From positions 4,030,001 through 4,094,000 of the forward strand of contig OZ241746.1 in the NCBI GenBank assembly GCA_965201045.1: a stretch of 64,000 bases of DNA, written 5' to 3'. The notes below the pieces were generated by a model. The model was not told the origin of the DNA, did not search any database, and saw only the letters and a list, made by a program, of their open reading frames with translations. A program made the translations under genes and the position numbers. Positions 27,738-36,984 of this stretch are shown piece after piece. This DNA comes from JAPORK01 sp026710285 (GTDB lineage Bacteria > Pseudomonadota > Gammaproteobacteria > Pseudomonadales > Endozoicomonadaceae). Numbering within the stretch: the stretch's first letter is position 1; each line of letters begins with the position of its first letter.

Positions 27738-29693
27738 ATGGATAGTACCAGAAAAACTCATGAGTTACCAAAAAACCATGTAACATTTGATGGTAGTGAT
27801 AATGTTGCAAAGAATCATGATAACTTCTTAACAAATAATCTTGAAAAAGCACAACAAGCTGTAGATGCTGTTGCCAGTGTAAAAGTAATAAGTAGCGCTT
27901 CTGATACAATCAAGGAACTTAACAGTAGAATAAATTATTTAGAAAAAATAAACGACACTAAATATGATGATCTAGTAAAAAAAATTGAAACGGGAGAAGC
28001 AAAACATGAAAAGGGTGAACAAAGAGAGATATATAAAATGTTTGAATCAATAAATTTTGATGGTACACACTGTGATCTGACATTTTGTGTAGAGGGAAGT
28101 GATAAAATATTTTTTGGAATACCTCCTGATGGACTGCGTTCAAGAACAGAGCTGATAAGTTCCCTTAAACAAATTGTGCAAAAATTTGAGGGTTATGAGA
28201 AAATTTCCGGGGATTCTGCAAAAGCGGTTGTTGAGCAAAAATACACAGAACTATTCCAAAATGATAAATCGTTTTTCAAAAATGAATCGAATCAGAAAAG
28301 ATTTAAAGATGAGATGAAATTTATTGATGTCAAGATTATATGTACTCATGATGACAAGACTAAAATAGAAGGTCAATGTAATAATCTTGAGAGTTTACTG
28401 AAAAGCGAATACAATCCATTATCTAAAGAACAGACAACATACAACGAAAAGTTTCACAAATACGCTTTTGTCAATTCCATTGTTAATAAACCTGACAAGG
28501 ATGAATCAGAACTTGTGCCAGGTATATCTTCATATGGCGAAGAATCCACATCAGCTACAAACTTTAGCAATTTATCACCTCTTTATAATCAGGCGAATTC
28601 TCTAAAATCTAAATTACAAGGCAGACTGGATGACAAGGATGCAAGAAATAGCATAGCGAAGAACCAGGGTTCGTTATCAGATGTACAGGAGAAGTATAAA
28701 AGTGAAGATATGTTGCTTGAAAAAAACTTTCAAAGTTTAAAATTATTAAAAGAACAAACGGACAAATTACTCAAAGAAATGGAAACATCCGGAGAGCTAT
28801 TTAGTAATAAACTTGAAGATTTGTTAAAAGAGAGAAAATCTCTCTGGAATACTATTGAACTAAAACAACGTACAAAAAAGGCTCCATTCACAACAAAAGA
28901 AGTTGATATTATCAGGCTAAATAAAATTACTAACGAAGCGATGGGGCGGTTAAACCTGGTAGAAAAAGAGATTCAAACTACAATAGAAAAACAGCTTCAA
29001 GACCAGGCACCGCAACATGATAAAAGGAAAGAAAAAGTTCAAAGCGAAAACGTAAAAAGTGGTATGAGTAAATCTTCATATGGCAAAGAGTCCCTGTCAG
29101 CTACAAACTTTAACAGTTTATCATCTCTTTATAATGCGAACTCTCTACAATCTAAATTACAAGACAAATTTAATACAGAACAGTATAAAAGAAATAGCAT
29201 AGTGAAGAAACAGGGTTCGTTATCAGATGTACAGGAGAAGTATAAAAGTGAAGATATGTTGCTTGAAAAAAAGCTCCAAAGTTTAAAATTATTAAAAGAA
29301 CATACGAACCAATTATTGAAAAAAATGCGAACATCCGGAGAGCCATTTAATAATAAACTTAAAAATTTATTAAAAGATGAACAAGTTCTCTGGAATATAA
29401 TTGACTCGAAACAGCGTATAAAAAAGGCTCCATTCGTAACAGAAGAAGTTGATATTCTCAGGCTAAATAAAATTACTAACGAAGCGATGGAGCGGTTAAA
29501 TCTGGTAGAAAAAGAGATTCACACTACAATAGAAAAACAGCTTGAAAACCAGGAACTGCAACATGATAAATATAGAAAAGAAAAAGCTCAAAAAGGAGAA
29601 GTGAAAAGTGGTATGAGTAAATTACCACAACTCACAGTCTTTATGTTTTTACCTCGTCGTAATGAATTAAAACAGGGTGCTTATGGGCAGTAA
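27738..29693 (+). CDS. Unknown coiled-coil protein with internal duplication
   Basis: A 651-residue paralogue of the preceding gene over the first ~230 residues (NLEKAQQAVDAVA, YKMFESINFDGTHCDLTF, IPPDG, DEMKFIDVKIICTH). The rest consists of two direct copies of a ~180-residue segment, near residues 265-445 and 446-625. Each copy reads ATNF..L..LYN, QGSLSDVQEKYKSEDMLLEK, KKAPF, then EVDI.RLNKITNEAM.RLNLVEKEI. These are strongly helical and heptad-like. No signal peptide is present, and the C-terminus is LPRRNELKQGAYGQ. AGAGGTTGGG gives a loose ribosome site. The function is unknown; the tandem coiled-coil module and the paralogue suggest a fast-evolving host-interaction protein. Confidence 0.75.
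   Translation: MDSTRKTHELPKNHVTFDGSDNVAKNHDNFLTNNLEKAQQAVDAVASVKVISSASDTIKELNSRINYLEKINDTKYDDLVKKIETGEAKHEKGEQREIYKMFESINFDGTHCDLTFCVEGSDKIFFGIPPDGLRSRTELISSLKQIVQKFEGYEKISGDSAKAVVEQKYTELFQNDKSFFKNESNQKRFKDEMKFIDVKIICTHDDKTKIEGQCNNLESLLKSEYNPLSKEQTTYNEKFHKYAFVNSIVNKPDKDESELVPGISSYGEESTSATNFSNLSPLYNQANSLKSKLQGRLDDKDARNSIAKNQGSLSDVQEKYKSEDMLLEKNFQSLKLLKEQTDKLLKEMETSGELFSNKLEDLLKERKSLWNTIELKQRTKKAPFTTKEVDIIRLNKITNEAMGRLNLVEKEIQTTIEKQLQDQAPQHDKRKEKVQSENVKSGMSKSSYGKESLSATNFNSLSSLYNANSLQSKLQDKFNTEQYKRNSIVKKQGSLSDVQEKYKSEDMLLEKKLQSLKLLKEHTNQLLKKMRTSGEPFNNKLKNLLKDEQVLWNIIDSKQRIKKAPFVTEEVDILRLNKITNEAMERLNLVEKEIHTTIEKQLENQELQHDKYRKEKAQKGEVKSGMSKLPQLTVFMFLPRRNELKQGAYGQ
28528..29610 (+). repeat. Direct duplication of about 540 bases within a gene
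   Basis: Segments from about 28528 and about 29068 are near-parallel. Both contain TTCATATGGC, then CAGCTACAAACTTTA, GGTTCGTTATCAGATGTACA and CTAAATAAAATTACTAACGA at matching offsets. Scattered substitutions show that the duplication is not brand new. Confidence 0.88.
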
Positions 29694-30102
29694 ATCATAC
29701 CTGACAGGACACAATAATATTGATGAAATGGGCACCCCTCGCTATTTTGGTGTCAACTGCGCCAAAATAAGTATAATTACATATTTCATTTAAAGAAGGA
29801 TGTCCATATAGGCCACTACACAACTTTGTTGAAATGGACTAAGGGCAGGATCATACAGACCTGCTGATCAGTGACTCAGCAAAAATATTCCTCTCTTCGG
29901 TGGTCAACAGTATGAAAGATCTCTTTGCGTAAACGCAGACAAACTAACTCCACCCCACAAAAATGCCACCAAATTTAATAAATTCCCAGCTGTTTTGCCA
30001 TTGATTCTGATAATAGCTACTATTTTCTTTTATTGTTGTGCTTGCAGTATGTATAATTGATCATTTTAGTAGCTATAGATTTTTATCAGCAGAGGGCATA
30101 CG
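29694..30102. other. Intergenic region before glyQ
   Basis: 409 bases without a supported gene. A small inverted pair ATTTTGGTG / GCGCCAAAAT occurs near 29737-29765. A TATAAT hexamer at 30052-30057, 45 bases before glyQ, is a plausible -10 element, with TTTATT 17 bases upstream as a poor -35. Nothing else is recognisable. Confidence 0.45.
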
Positions 30103-31053
30103 GTGACAAACGGGGTAATGACATTTCAAAATTTAATTGCATCGCTACAAGCTTTTTGGCAACAGCATAATTGCGTTATTTTACAACCTCTGGATATGGA
30201 AGTTGGTGCAGGAACCTTTCATACAGCTACTTTCTTACGCGCCACAGGACCTGAAAAATGGAATGCCGCCTATGTGCAACCCAGTCGGCGACCTGCCGAT
30301 GGGCGCTATGGTGAAAACCCCAATCGGATGCAACACTTTTATCAGTTTCAGGTGGTGATGAAGCCTTCACCCGCTGATTTTCAAAATCTGTATCTACAAT
30401 CTTTGCACCATATCGGTATTGATAATCGAATTCATGATATCCGTTTTGTTGAAGATAACTGGGAATCACCCACCCTGGGTGCCTGGGGTCTGGGCTGGGA
30501 GGTCTGGCTCAATGGTATGGAAATAACCCAGTTTACCTATTTTCAACAGGCAGGTGGTCTGGAGTGTTTTCCTATTACCGGTGAAATTACTTACGGACTG
30601 GAACGTCTGGCGATGTATCTTCAGGGAACTGATAATGTTTACGATCTTATCTGGTCTGAGAATGGCACTGAAAAAATAACTTATGGTGATATCTTCCATC
30701 AAAATGAAGTTGAAATGTCAGCTTATAATTTTGAACAGGCGGATACAGAGAATCTATTTGAACATTTTAATTTTTTTGAAAAAGAGTCAAAACGCCTGGT
30801 TGAACTGGGATTATCTCTGCCCGCTTATGAATTTACACTAAAAGCATCACACACATTTAATCTACTGGATGCCCGTCATGCCATTTCAGTAACCGAACGA
30901 CAAGCTTATATTCTACGTGTCAGAACACTGGCACGTGCAGTGGCTCAGGCTTATTTTAATAGCAGAAAAGCGCTGGGCTTTCCGCTGGCTGATGCGAGCC
31001 TGGTTAAAAGTATGGCGCATCATGACAGTAGTGCAGAGCAGGAGAATAAATAA
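30103..31053 (+). CDS. glyQ: Glycyl-tRNA synthetase alpha subunit
   Basis: The 316-residue catalytic subunit of the bacterial alpha2beta2 enzyme. FQNLIASLQAFWQQHNCVILQP at the N-terminus, PSRRPADGRYGENPNR, and the GWEVWLNGMEITQFTYFQQ block are hallmarks, as is YGLERLAMYLQ. GAGGG lies upstream of GTG 30103; ATG 30118 is an alternative start five codons in. The stop codon is followed immediately by the glyS ATG. Confidence 0.97.
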   Translation: MTNGVMTFQNLIASLQAFWQQHNCVILQPLDMEVGAGTFHTATFLRATGPEKWNAAYVQPSRRPADGRYGENPNRMQHFYQFQVVMKPSPADFQNLYLQSLHHIGIDNRIHDIRFVEDNWESPTLGAWGLGWEVWLNGMEITQFTYFQQAGGLECFPITGEITYGLERLAMYLQGTDNVYDLIWSENGTEKITYGDIFHQNEVEMSAYNFEQADTENLFEHFNFFEKESKRLVELGLSLPAYEFTLKASHTFNLLDARHAISVTERQAYILRVRTLARAVAQAYFNSRKALGFPLADASLVKSMAHHDSSAEQENK

Positions 31054-33204
31054 ATGGAATATCAAGATTTTTTATTTGAGCTCGGTACTGAGGAACTTCC
31101 TCCAAAAACGTTACAGTTATTGAGTCAGGCACTGACAGAAAGCGTTACCCAACAGCTAACCGCAGCAGGATTAACTTTTTCAGCACCAAAGACCTTTGCA
31201 ACACCGCGTCGGCTCGGACTGTTTTTATCAGCACTTTCCGTAAAGCAGGCAGATAAAATTATTGAAAAAAAAGGACCTGCTGTACAGGCGGCATTTAAAG
31301 CAGGTAAACCCACCCCGGCCATGCTTGGATTTGCAAAATCATGCGGTGTAGCAGCAGATGCGCTGGAAACCATACAAACTGACAAAGGTGAACGGCTGGT
31401 TTATCGCTCAACCGTACCGGGAAAACATGTACGCACACTGATGCCGGAAATTATCAACACCGCCATTAATGCACTGCCCATTGCCAAACGGATGCGCTGG
31501 GGCATGAGCAAAGAGACTTTTGTAAGACCTGTCCACTGGGTGGTGATGTTGCTGGGTGATGAAATCATTAACACCACATTATTCGGCTTAAACTCAGAAC
31601 GTAAAACCTGGGGGCACCGGGTACACGCTCCACAAGCATTAATCATTAAGACACCTGCACACTATGAAAATTTGTTGAAAACCGCAGGAAAGGTGATGAC
31701 TTCTTTTGAAATGCGCCGGGCACAGATAAAAACCAGTGCAGAGCAGCTTGCCAGGCAAGCTGGGGGTACGGTGGTTATTCATGATGAATTACTGGATGAA
31801 ATTACTGCACTAACTGAATGGCCGGTGGCACTAACCGGTACTTTTGATCGTGATTTTTTAAAGCTACCCCGGGAAGTGATTGCAGCGGTGATGGAAAAAC
31901 ATCAAAAATATTTTTTTGTTAATGACGCACAGGGTAATTTGCTACCAGTTTTTATCTGTATTGCTAACCTGGAAAGCCAGGATACTGCTCAGATCATTGC
32001 AGGTAATGAACGGGTAATCCGTCCCCGCCTGGCGGATGCACAGTTTTTCTATGAAACTGATTTAAAGAAATCGCTTATCAGCCAGCGAGAAAGGCTTAAA
32101 ACAGTTGTCTTCCAAAAAGCGTTAGGTACACTTTTTGATAAAACAACACGTATTGCCCAACTGGCAAAACAGACAGGTCCTGCCTTTATCAGTGAAACCT
32201 GCACCGATAGTGAAAAAACACAGCAGCTGCACAACATAGAGCAGGCAGCGCTATTGTGTAAATCTGATCTTGTCTGTGATATGGTGGCAGAGTTTCCGGA
32301 GCTTCAAGGAATTACCGGTCGTTACTATGCACAACAGGAAGGATTACCACAACAGGTTTCTCTGGCGTTACAGGAACAATATCTGCCACGTTTTTCTGGT
32401 GACGCACTACCGACAACAACCGCAGGAAAGGCATTAGCGCTGGCAGAAAAAATTGACACGCTGGTGGGTATGTTTGGGATTAATAAAGCACCATCTGGCA
32501 ATAAAGACCCTTTTTCTCTCCGCCGTCTGGCACTGGGTGCTGTGCGCATCATTATTGAACAGGTTACCGTATCAGCGATGCATCTTTTACAACTGGATCA
32601 GCTAATTAGTCAGTCGATAGCGCAGTTTCAGCAACAGGGTGTTCAGTTTACCCTTACAGAAAGTGATCTAAAAAAACAACTGACTGATTTTATGCTGGAA
32701 CGCCTCAAAAACTGGAGTTATAGCGAACAGGGTATCAGTACAGCGGTCTTTTTGGCTGTTAAAGCTGCTAAACCTGAGAATCTTGCTAATTTTTACCGAC
32801 GCATGCAAGGTGTACAAAAGTTTTGTAACCATGAATCTGCACTGACTATAAACCGGTTAGTACAGGCTAATAAACGGATTGCAAATATTCTGTCTAAAAG
32901 TGATATACCGGATATTCCGACAGATGTAAACAGTTCATTGTTACAGGAAGCGGCAGAGAAAGCACTGTATGAGCAGTTATGTCAATTGCAGTCTGCTACA
33001 TCGGTATCATCAGTTAAACCAGATCAAATAAACATGCCGGAAGATTATCTTTCGCAGCTTGCTGTTTTAAAAGATCCAGTAGACCAGTTTTTTGATCAGG
33101 TGATGGTCAATGTAGAGGATTTGCAACTCAGGCGTAATCGCTATGCATTGTTACAGCAATTTCGTAACTTGTTTTTGCAGGTGGCAGATATCTCTTTTAT
33201 TTAA
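31054..33204 (+). CDS. glyS: Glycyl-tRNA synthetase beta subunit
   Basis: The 716-residue tRNA-binding subunit begins LFELGTEELPPKTL and contains TPRRLGLFL, MRWG and FVRPVHWVV. It also has MEKHQKYFFV, an HD-like DLVCDMVAEFPELQG segment and DPFSLRRLALG. The C-terminal anticodon-binding region reads FFDQVMVNVEDLQLRRNRYALL. It abuts glyQ with no gap, so the two subunits are made from one message. Length is slightly above the ~690 residues usual in gammaproteobacteria. Confidence 0.97.
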   Translation: MEYQDFLFELGTEELPPKTLQLLSQALTESVTQQLTAAGLTFSAPKTFATPRRLGLFLSALSVKQADKIIEKKGPAVQAAFKAGKPTPAMLGFAKSCGVAADALETIQTDKGERLVYRSTVPGKHVRTLMPEIINTAINALPIAKRMRWGMSKETFVRPVHWVVMLLGDEIINTTLFGLNSERKTWGHRVHAPQALIIKTPAHYENLLKTAGKVMTSFEMRRAQIKTSAEQLARQAGGTVVIHDELLDEITALTEWPVALTGTFDRDFLKLPREVIAAVMEKHQKYFFVNDAQGNLLPVFICIANLESQDTAQIIAGNERVIRPRLADAQFFYETDLKKSLISQRERLKTVVFQKALGTLFDKTTRIAQLAKQTGPAFISETCTDSEKTQQLHNIEQAALLCKSDLVCDMVAEFPELQGITGRYYAQQEGLPQQVSLALQEQYLPRFSGDALPTTTAGKALALAEKIDTLVGMFGINKAPSGNKDPFSLRRLALGAVRIIIEQVTVSAMHLLQLDQLISQSIAQFQQQGVQFTLTESDLKKQLTDFMLERLKNWSYSEQGISTAVFLAVKAAKPENLANFYRRMQGVQKFCNHESALTINRLVQANKRIANILSKSDIPDIPTDVNSSLLQEAAEKALYEQLCQLQSATSVSSVKPDQINMPEDYLSQLAVLKDPVDQFFDQVMVNVEDLQLRRNRYALLQQFRNLFLQVADISFI

Positions 33205-33253
33205 ATGACTGCTTGACCGACCGGTGATTCATATAACAGCTAAAAATTTTATT

Positions 33254-33317
33254 AATCAATTCTTTGTATGATTTTTAAGACAAAATACCTGTAAAAACTA
33301 AATACAAAGAATTGATT
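33254..33317. repeat. Perfect 16-base inverted repeat downstream of glyS
   Basis: AATCAATTCTTTGTAT at 33254-33269 is exactly complementary to ATACAAAGAATTGATT at 33302-33317, with 32 bases between. Without a T run it is not a standard terminator. It lies between convergent glyS and the first zinc-finger gene and may stop or process both transcripts, or be the scar of a mobile element. Confidence 0.75.
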
Positions 33318-33442
33318 TACCTGATTTTTATTTTACAACAATCCGGTTTTTATGCGTTATGCAGAAAATCAATTGTTCACCATGACCGTGATTATTCAGG
33401 ATATAAAAGCATACATCTGTTGCTTGCTGTAACATCGATCTG

Positions 33443-34708
33443 TCAGAAAGGGTTCTCAAAACAGGCTTCCGGAGTAAAATCTGAATCTGTATTTAATAAG
33501 TAGATGTTTTCACCCACTGATAAGCCAAAGGCTTCACAGTTCAACGCTAACAAGGAATCTTCAGACCATGCAACCTCACATACGTCTTCTGGTAATTTGC
33601 TAAACTCGTTATACTTTAATGCTAAAAAATCGTTTTCAATCATTGCATACTGCAATGCTGTCTGACAGATTTTAAGTGCTTCAGTCTTTGGTAATACTAA
33701 AAGCCAGTCTTTAAATATTTCATGCACAAAGTTAGAGAATTCGTCTGTTTTTTTCCAGACACAAATAATTAAGTGCGCTTTGTTAAGGGTATTTGATGAG
33801 CTGATCATCTCAATATAGTTGAGTATATCCAAAATCATTTTAATTCTGTTGACATGTTTATATTTAGTAATGGTTAAATCTGTATATAGCAATAATATTG
33901 TTGATTCTCTTAGTTGCGTAATACGCGTTTTTATGTGGCTGAAAATATCAGTAGTATCACTATATTGGTTGTTGTTTATAAGCTGATTTACTATTAGCAG
34001 ATTATTTTTTATATTATAAATAATTTCCAAATGACTATGTATTAACTTACTAATTCGCTCATCTACTATCAGATTATTCATATTTTGGTTATTGCTGTTG
34101 CATTCCTGTTGTGGCATTGTTGCACAGATTTTATCCGGATCATCATTTTTTGCAGTTTTTTTATCTACACGGGTTAATGCTATTTTGCTCATTAATGTTT
34201 TTTTAGATGAAATAGTTTCCTGACAAATAGTGCAACTTTCCTGGTGGATTTTTAAAGCTTCGTCGTTTTTAACTTGTTCTTTACACGGCAGGTGATGAAG
34301 CCTCATATGCCTGTCAAGGTTGCATTTTGCCGCATAAACCTCTTTACAATCAGGATATTTACATTTAAAAAGATCATATCCATCAAGTCGATTGTGTATT
34401 ATCGCTTCATGTGCATTTAACTGCTTTTTTCTGCTAAAGAGTTTGCCACATGTATCACAATGAAATTGGAAGTTTTTTCGTTGCTCTTCATATTGTTTAA
34501 AATGTTCTTGCAGGCTGCAAGAGATTTCACCTTCAGAGGATTCAACTTCCTGATATTCTTTTTCTATCTTTTTGTCAGTTACTCTTTTATCCTTATTGGA
34601 TTGATTGGTAAGAGCGGCATGAACTGTTAGAACATTGAGCATTATTGTACAGAGTGATAATACAACAACAAAAAAGAGTAGTTGTATTTTTTTTTGTTTT
34701 AATAACAT
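33443..34708 (-). CDS. Exported C2H2 zinc-finger protein 1 (distal end of array)
   Basis: A 421-residue divergent member at the glyS end. The signal peptide MLLKQKKIQLLFFVVVLSLC runs to VHA at residues 29-31. The finger region is reduced to three: FHCDTC...H-x4-H (near residue 82), a CX4C finger FKCKYPDC, and the array's capping finger HLPC...H-x3-CTIC. The N-terminal RHNC-type finger of its relatives is missing, replaced by a Glu/Lys-rich stretch. A helical domain (about residues 215-345) ends in IFKDWLLVL. The C-terminal tail is longer than usual, with NTDSDFTPEACF in place of the common signature. Function unknown; eukaryote-like finger spacing suggests nucleic-acid or protein binding. Confidence 0.85.
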   Translation of the reverse strand: MLLKQKKIQLLFFVVVLSLCTIMLNVLTVHAALTNQSNKDKRVTDKKIEKEYQEVESSEGEISCSLQEHFKQYEEQRKNFQFHCDTCGKLFSRKKQLNAHEAIIHNRLDGYDLFKCKYPDCKEVYAAKCNLDRHMRLHHLPCKEQVKNDEALKIHQESCTICQETISSKKTLMSKIALTRVDKKTAKNDDPDKICATMPQQECNSNNQNMNNLIVDERISKLIHSHLEIIYNIKNNLLIVNQLINNNQYSDTTDIFSHIKTRITQLRESTILLLYTDLTITKYKHVNRIKMILDILNYIEMISSSNTLNKAHLIICVWKKTDEFSNFVHEIFKDWLLVLPKTEALKICQTALQYAMIENDFLALKYNEFSKLPEDVCEVAWSEDSLLALNCEAFGLSVGENIYLLNTDSDFTPEACFENPF

Positions 34709-34760
34709 ACAGACAGTTTATTCCTTATAACATTACGACATTGCTAGTTATGAAAAATGT

Positions 34761-34792
34761 AATCTTAATGGAAAAGAGTAACTTTTTCCAGG
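34761..34792 (-). promoter_or_regulatory. Array promoter-like box, zinc-finger gene 1
   Basis: On the coding strand CCTGGAAA is followed 17 bases after TGGAAA by TAAGAT. It is one of the less AT-rich -10 versions, 53 bases before the ATG. Confidence 0.55.
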
Positions 34793-34809
34793 TTATCTCC
34801 AGGATGACA

Positions 34810-36825
34810 CTATTGATTCACTTTAGCACTGGCGTAATAATCGGCAGGCGTTGTAAGATAATCTTCCGGAGAAATAGGTGAATCTGTATTCGGTGAGTTG
34901 ATACTTTTACTCTCCAATAACGCTGATCGCCAGCTATCAAATACCTCACACAGATACTCGGCGCTTGTATCTATTTGTCGCAATATATGATCAATTAACT
35001 TTTCATCATTAAGACAATCTGTTAAAGTGACCACTTCAAAATATTTTAACATAATCGAAGCTGTTTCAATTTTACTGATGTTTTTATTTCCTGTAACGAT
35101 GAAATCTGTATATTGAAGTGAGGGTATCAGTTGTTTTAATTCTGAAATATGTTGTAGTATATTGTCAAAAATAGTTACAGCATCGCTATAATCATAGTCA
35201 CTCATCTTGCTGGCTATTTCTAACAAACTTTCTTTCGTCGTACGAATGATTTTATCCCAGTCACCTGTCAATTGTTTAAAACAATCATTTGTCAGGTGCG
35301 TATTCAGAGTTTGGTTGTTTAGCTCTGTCTTTTTATCTAGGTTTTCATCATTGATATCATTGTCTTGTAGCCATATTATTTCATAACCTTCATTCAAAAT
35401 TTTTTCTGATGAGTCGATATTTGTATTCTCTAATTCTGCTTGCCAATCTTTAATTATTTCAAGTATGTAGTCAGAGACATTATTGATTCGTTGCCGAATA
35501 TCGATAATTAAGTGCTCTACACTTTGACCATGAGACAAACTGATTAGTATTTCAGGTTCAAATATACTCAGGATCATTTCAAATTTAGGAGTATTTCTAT
35601 TTCCGGTGATTTTTGAATCTGCAGACTGAAATGCAGGTATCAACTGGTTAAATGTTATGATATTGTTTGCTACAGTCATAAAAGCAAGTTCTATAAATCT
35701 ATAATCATTGTTGCTGATGCTATTCTCTGCCATTAATAAATTTTCTCTCATGGTAAAAATAATGTTTGTACACGTCGTTGAAAATTCATTAAGCAGATCA
35801 TTAACCTCTGACTGATTCTTAGGTTCTCCAGGTTCTTTAGGTTTTTTAGATTCTTTAATTTTTTTAGGTCTTTTAGGTTCTTTAATTTTTTTAGGTTTTT
35901 TAGGTTTTGTGGCGTTATGATATACAAATCTTATAGTTCTTGTGGGTTTTGGGCATATAAGCTCTTGAGGTTTTTTGGCATTTTGACATGTAACACAACC
36001 AGCTTCATGAACCTTTAAAGCTTTTGGATCACGAACCTGGCTTCCGCATGGCAGATGTTTTAACTGTTTATGCCTGTCGAGGCTTGTTTTATATTTATAG
36101 GACTGATTGCATTTATCACATGTAAAATTAAAATAGGTTTCTCCATCCGGTGAAGTCGGGGACAAATCTTCCAGAGGAAGTGCAGCAGCTTCAGAACTGT
36201 TGTTATGTGATAAATGCATATATTTTATATGTCTGTCAAGTGCTTCTTTGAATTGATAAGCTTTATAACAACCAGCATACTCACACATGAATGCGAGGTG
36301 CTCTTCCGTTTGTCCATGGTCTTTTATATTGTGTACATTTAGTTCTATTTCTCTTTCAAAAGAACGGTCACATATCTTGCATACAAAAAGTTTTTTCTTT
36401 ATATGTCTCCGTTCATGTTTGATTAAATAAAGATCTGATTTAAAAGCTTTGTTACAAATTTTACACACAAATGGTCTGTATTGTAAATGTACAGTTTGAT
36501 GTCTTATTAAATCATATTCTGTAGGAAAACATGCAGTGCATTTCTTGCATTCATATAACAGATTTTTTGTCTTTTTTTTGGTATTTTTACAATTATGTCT
36601 GTCTAAATAGCTTTGTCTTCTAAATATTAAATCGCAATTGTTGCAAGGATACGTAGCTTTATTTGTTCGGGTTGTTTGTTCATTCCGTTGATCACTTTTA
36701 ATCTCAGCACATTCTTCGTTGTCAGACGCAGCATAAACTGTCAATCCTTTGAGCATTATTGTACCGAGTAACAATATCAGTACAGTAAAGAAAAATAGTG
36801 ATCCCTTTTTCTGTATTAAAAACAT
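34810..36825 (-). CDS. Exported C2H2 zinc-finger protein 2, doubled helical domain
   Basis: The frame opens at 36936, but the extra 37 codons are merely the promoter-like leader read through. ATG 36825 gives 671 residues and restores the signal peptide MFLIQKKGSLFFF...TVYA, identical in style to gene 3. Finger order: C2HC (CNNC...RHNC, residue 61), three C2H2, one CX4C finger (CEYAGC), one C2H2 and the HLPC capping finger, ending near residue 262. A Lys/Pro-rich linker with KKIKEPKRPKK repeats (about 297-337) resembles a nuclear localisation signal. Two tandem helical domains follow, ending IIKDWQAEL and VFDSWRSAL. It is the only member with two such domains. Confidence 0.88.
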   Translation of the reverse strand: MFLIQKKGSLFFFTVLILLLGTIMLKGLTVYAASDNEECAEIKSDQRNEQTTRTNKATYPCNNCDLIFRRQSYLDRHNCKNTKKKTKNLLYECKKCTACFPTEYDLIRHQTVHLQYRPFVCKICNKAFKSDLYLIKHERRHIKKKLFVCKICDRSFEREIELNVHNIKDHGQTEEHLAFMCEYAGCYKAYQFKEALDRHIKYMHLSHNNSSEAAALPLEDLSPTSPDGETYFNFTCDKCNQSYKYKTSLDRHKQLKHLPCGSQVRDPKALKVHEAGCVTCQNAKKPQELICPKPTRTIRFVYHNATKPKKPKKIKEPKRPKKIKESKKPKEPGEPKNQSEVNDLLNEFSTTCTNIIFTMRENLLMAENSISNNDYRFIELAFMTVANNIITFNQLIPAFQSADSKITGNRNTPKFEMILSIFEPEILISLSHGQSVEHLIIDIRQRINNVSDYILEIIKDWQAELENTNIDSSEKILNEGYEIIWLQDNDINDENLDKKTELNNQTLNTHLTNDCFKQLTGDWDKIIRTTKESLLEIASKMSDYDYSDAVTIFDNILQHISELKQLIPSLQYTDFIVTGNKNISKIETASIMLKYFEVVTLTDCLNDEKLIDHILRQIDTSAEYLCEVFDSWRSALLESKSINSPNTDSPISPEDYLTTPADYYASAKVNQ

Positions 36826-36874
36826 ATATAATTTAATCCATATAACAGCATAATCTTGCCGGTTAAAGCATGCG

Positions 36875-36905
36875 AGTCTAATAAAGGAAAGCAATTTTTT
36901 CCAGG
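36875..36905 (-). promoter_or_regulatory. Array promoter-like box, zinc-finger gene 2
   Basis: Coding strand reads ACCTGGAAAAAATTGC with TAGACT 17 bases after TGGAAA, 50 bases before the chosen ATG. It also encodes codons TWKKLL when the frame is wrongly extended upstream. Confidence 0.55.
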
Positions 36906-36984
36906 TAATTTCTAAATAAACATATGATGTGGTCAACTCATCTCAGGATGCGGAAACATTGTTATGGTAAAACACATTATCTGC

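Noticed and set aside
33312..33503. 63-codon plus-strand frame between glyS and gene 1
   Set aside because: No ribosome site, overlaps the 3' end of gene 1 and contains half of the inverted repeat; translation is not protein-like.
36826..36936. N-terminal extension of zinc-finger gene 2 (37 codons upstream of the chosen ATG)
   Set aside because: The stretch is the shared promoter-like leader that happens to be open; starting at 36825 restores a signal peptide aligned with all paralogues. The same applies to 38560-38628 for gene 3.
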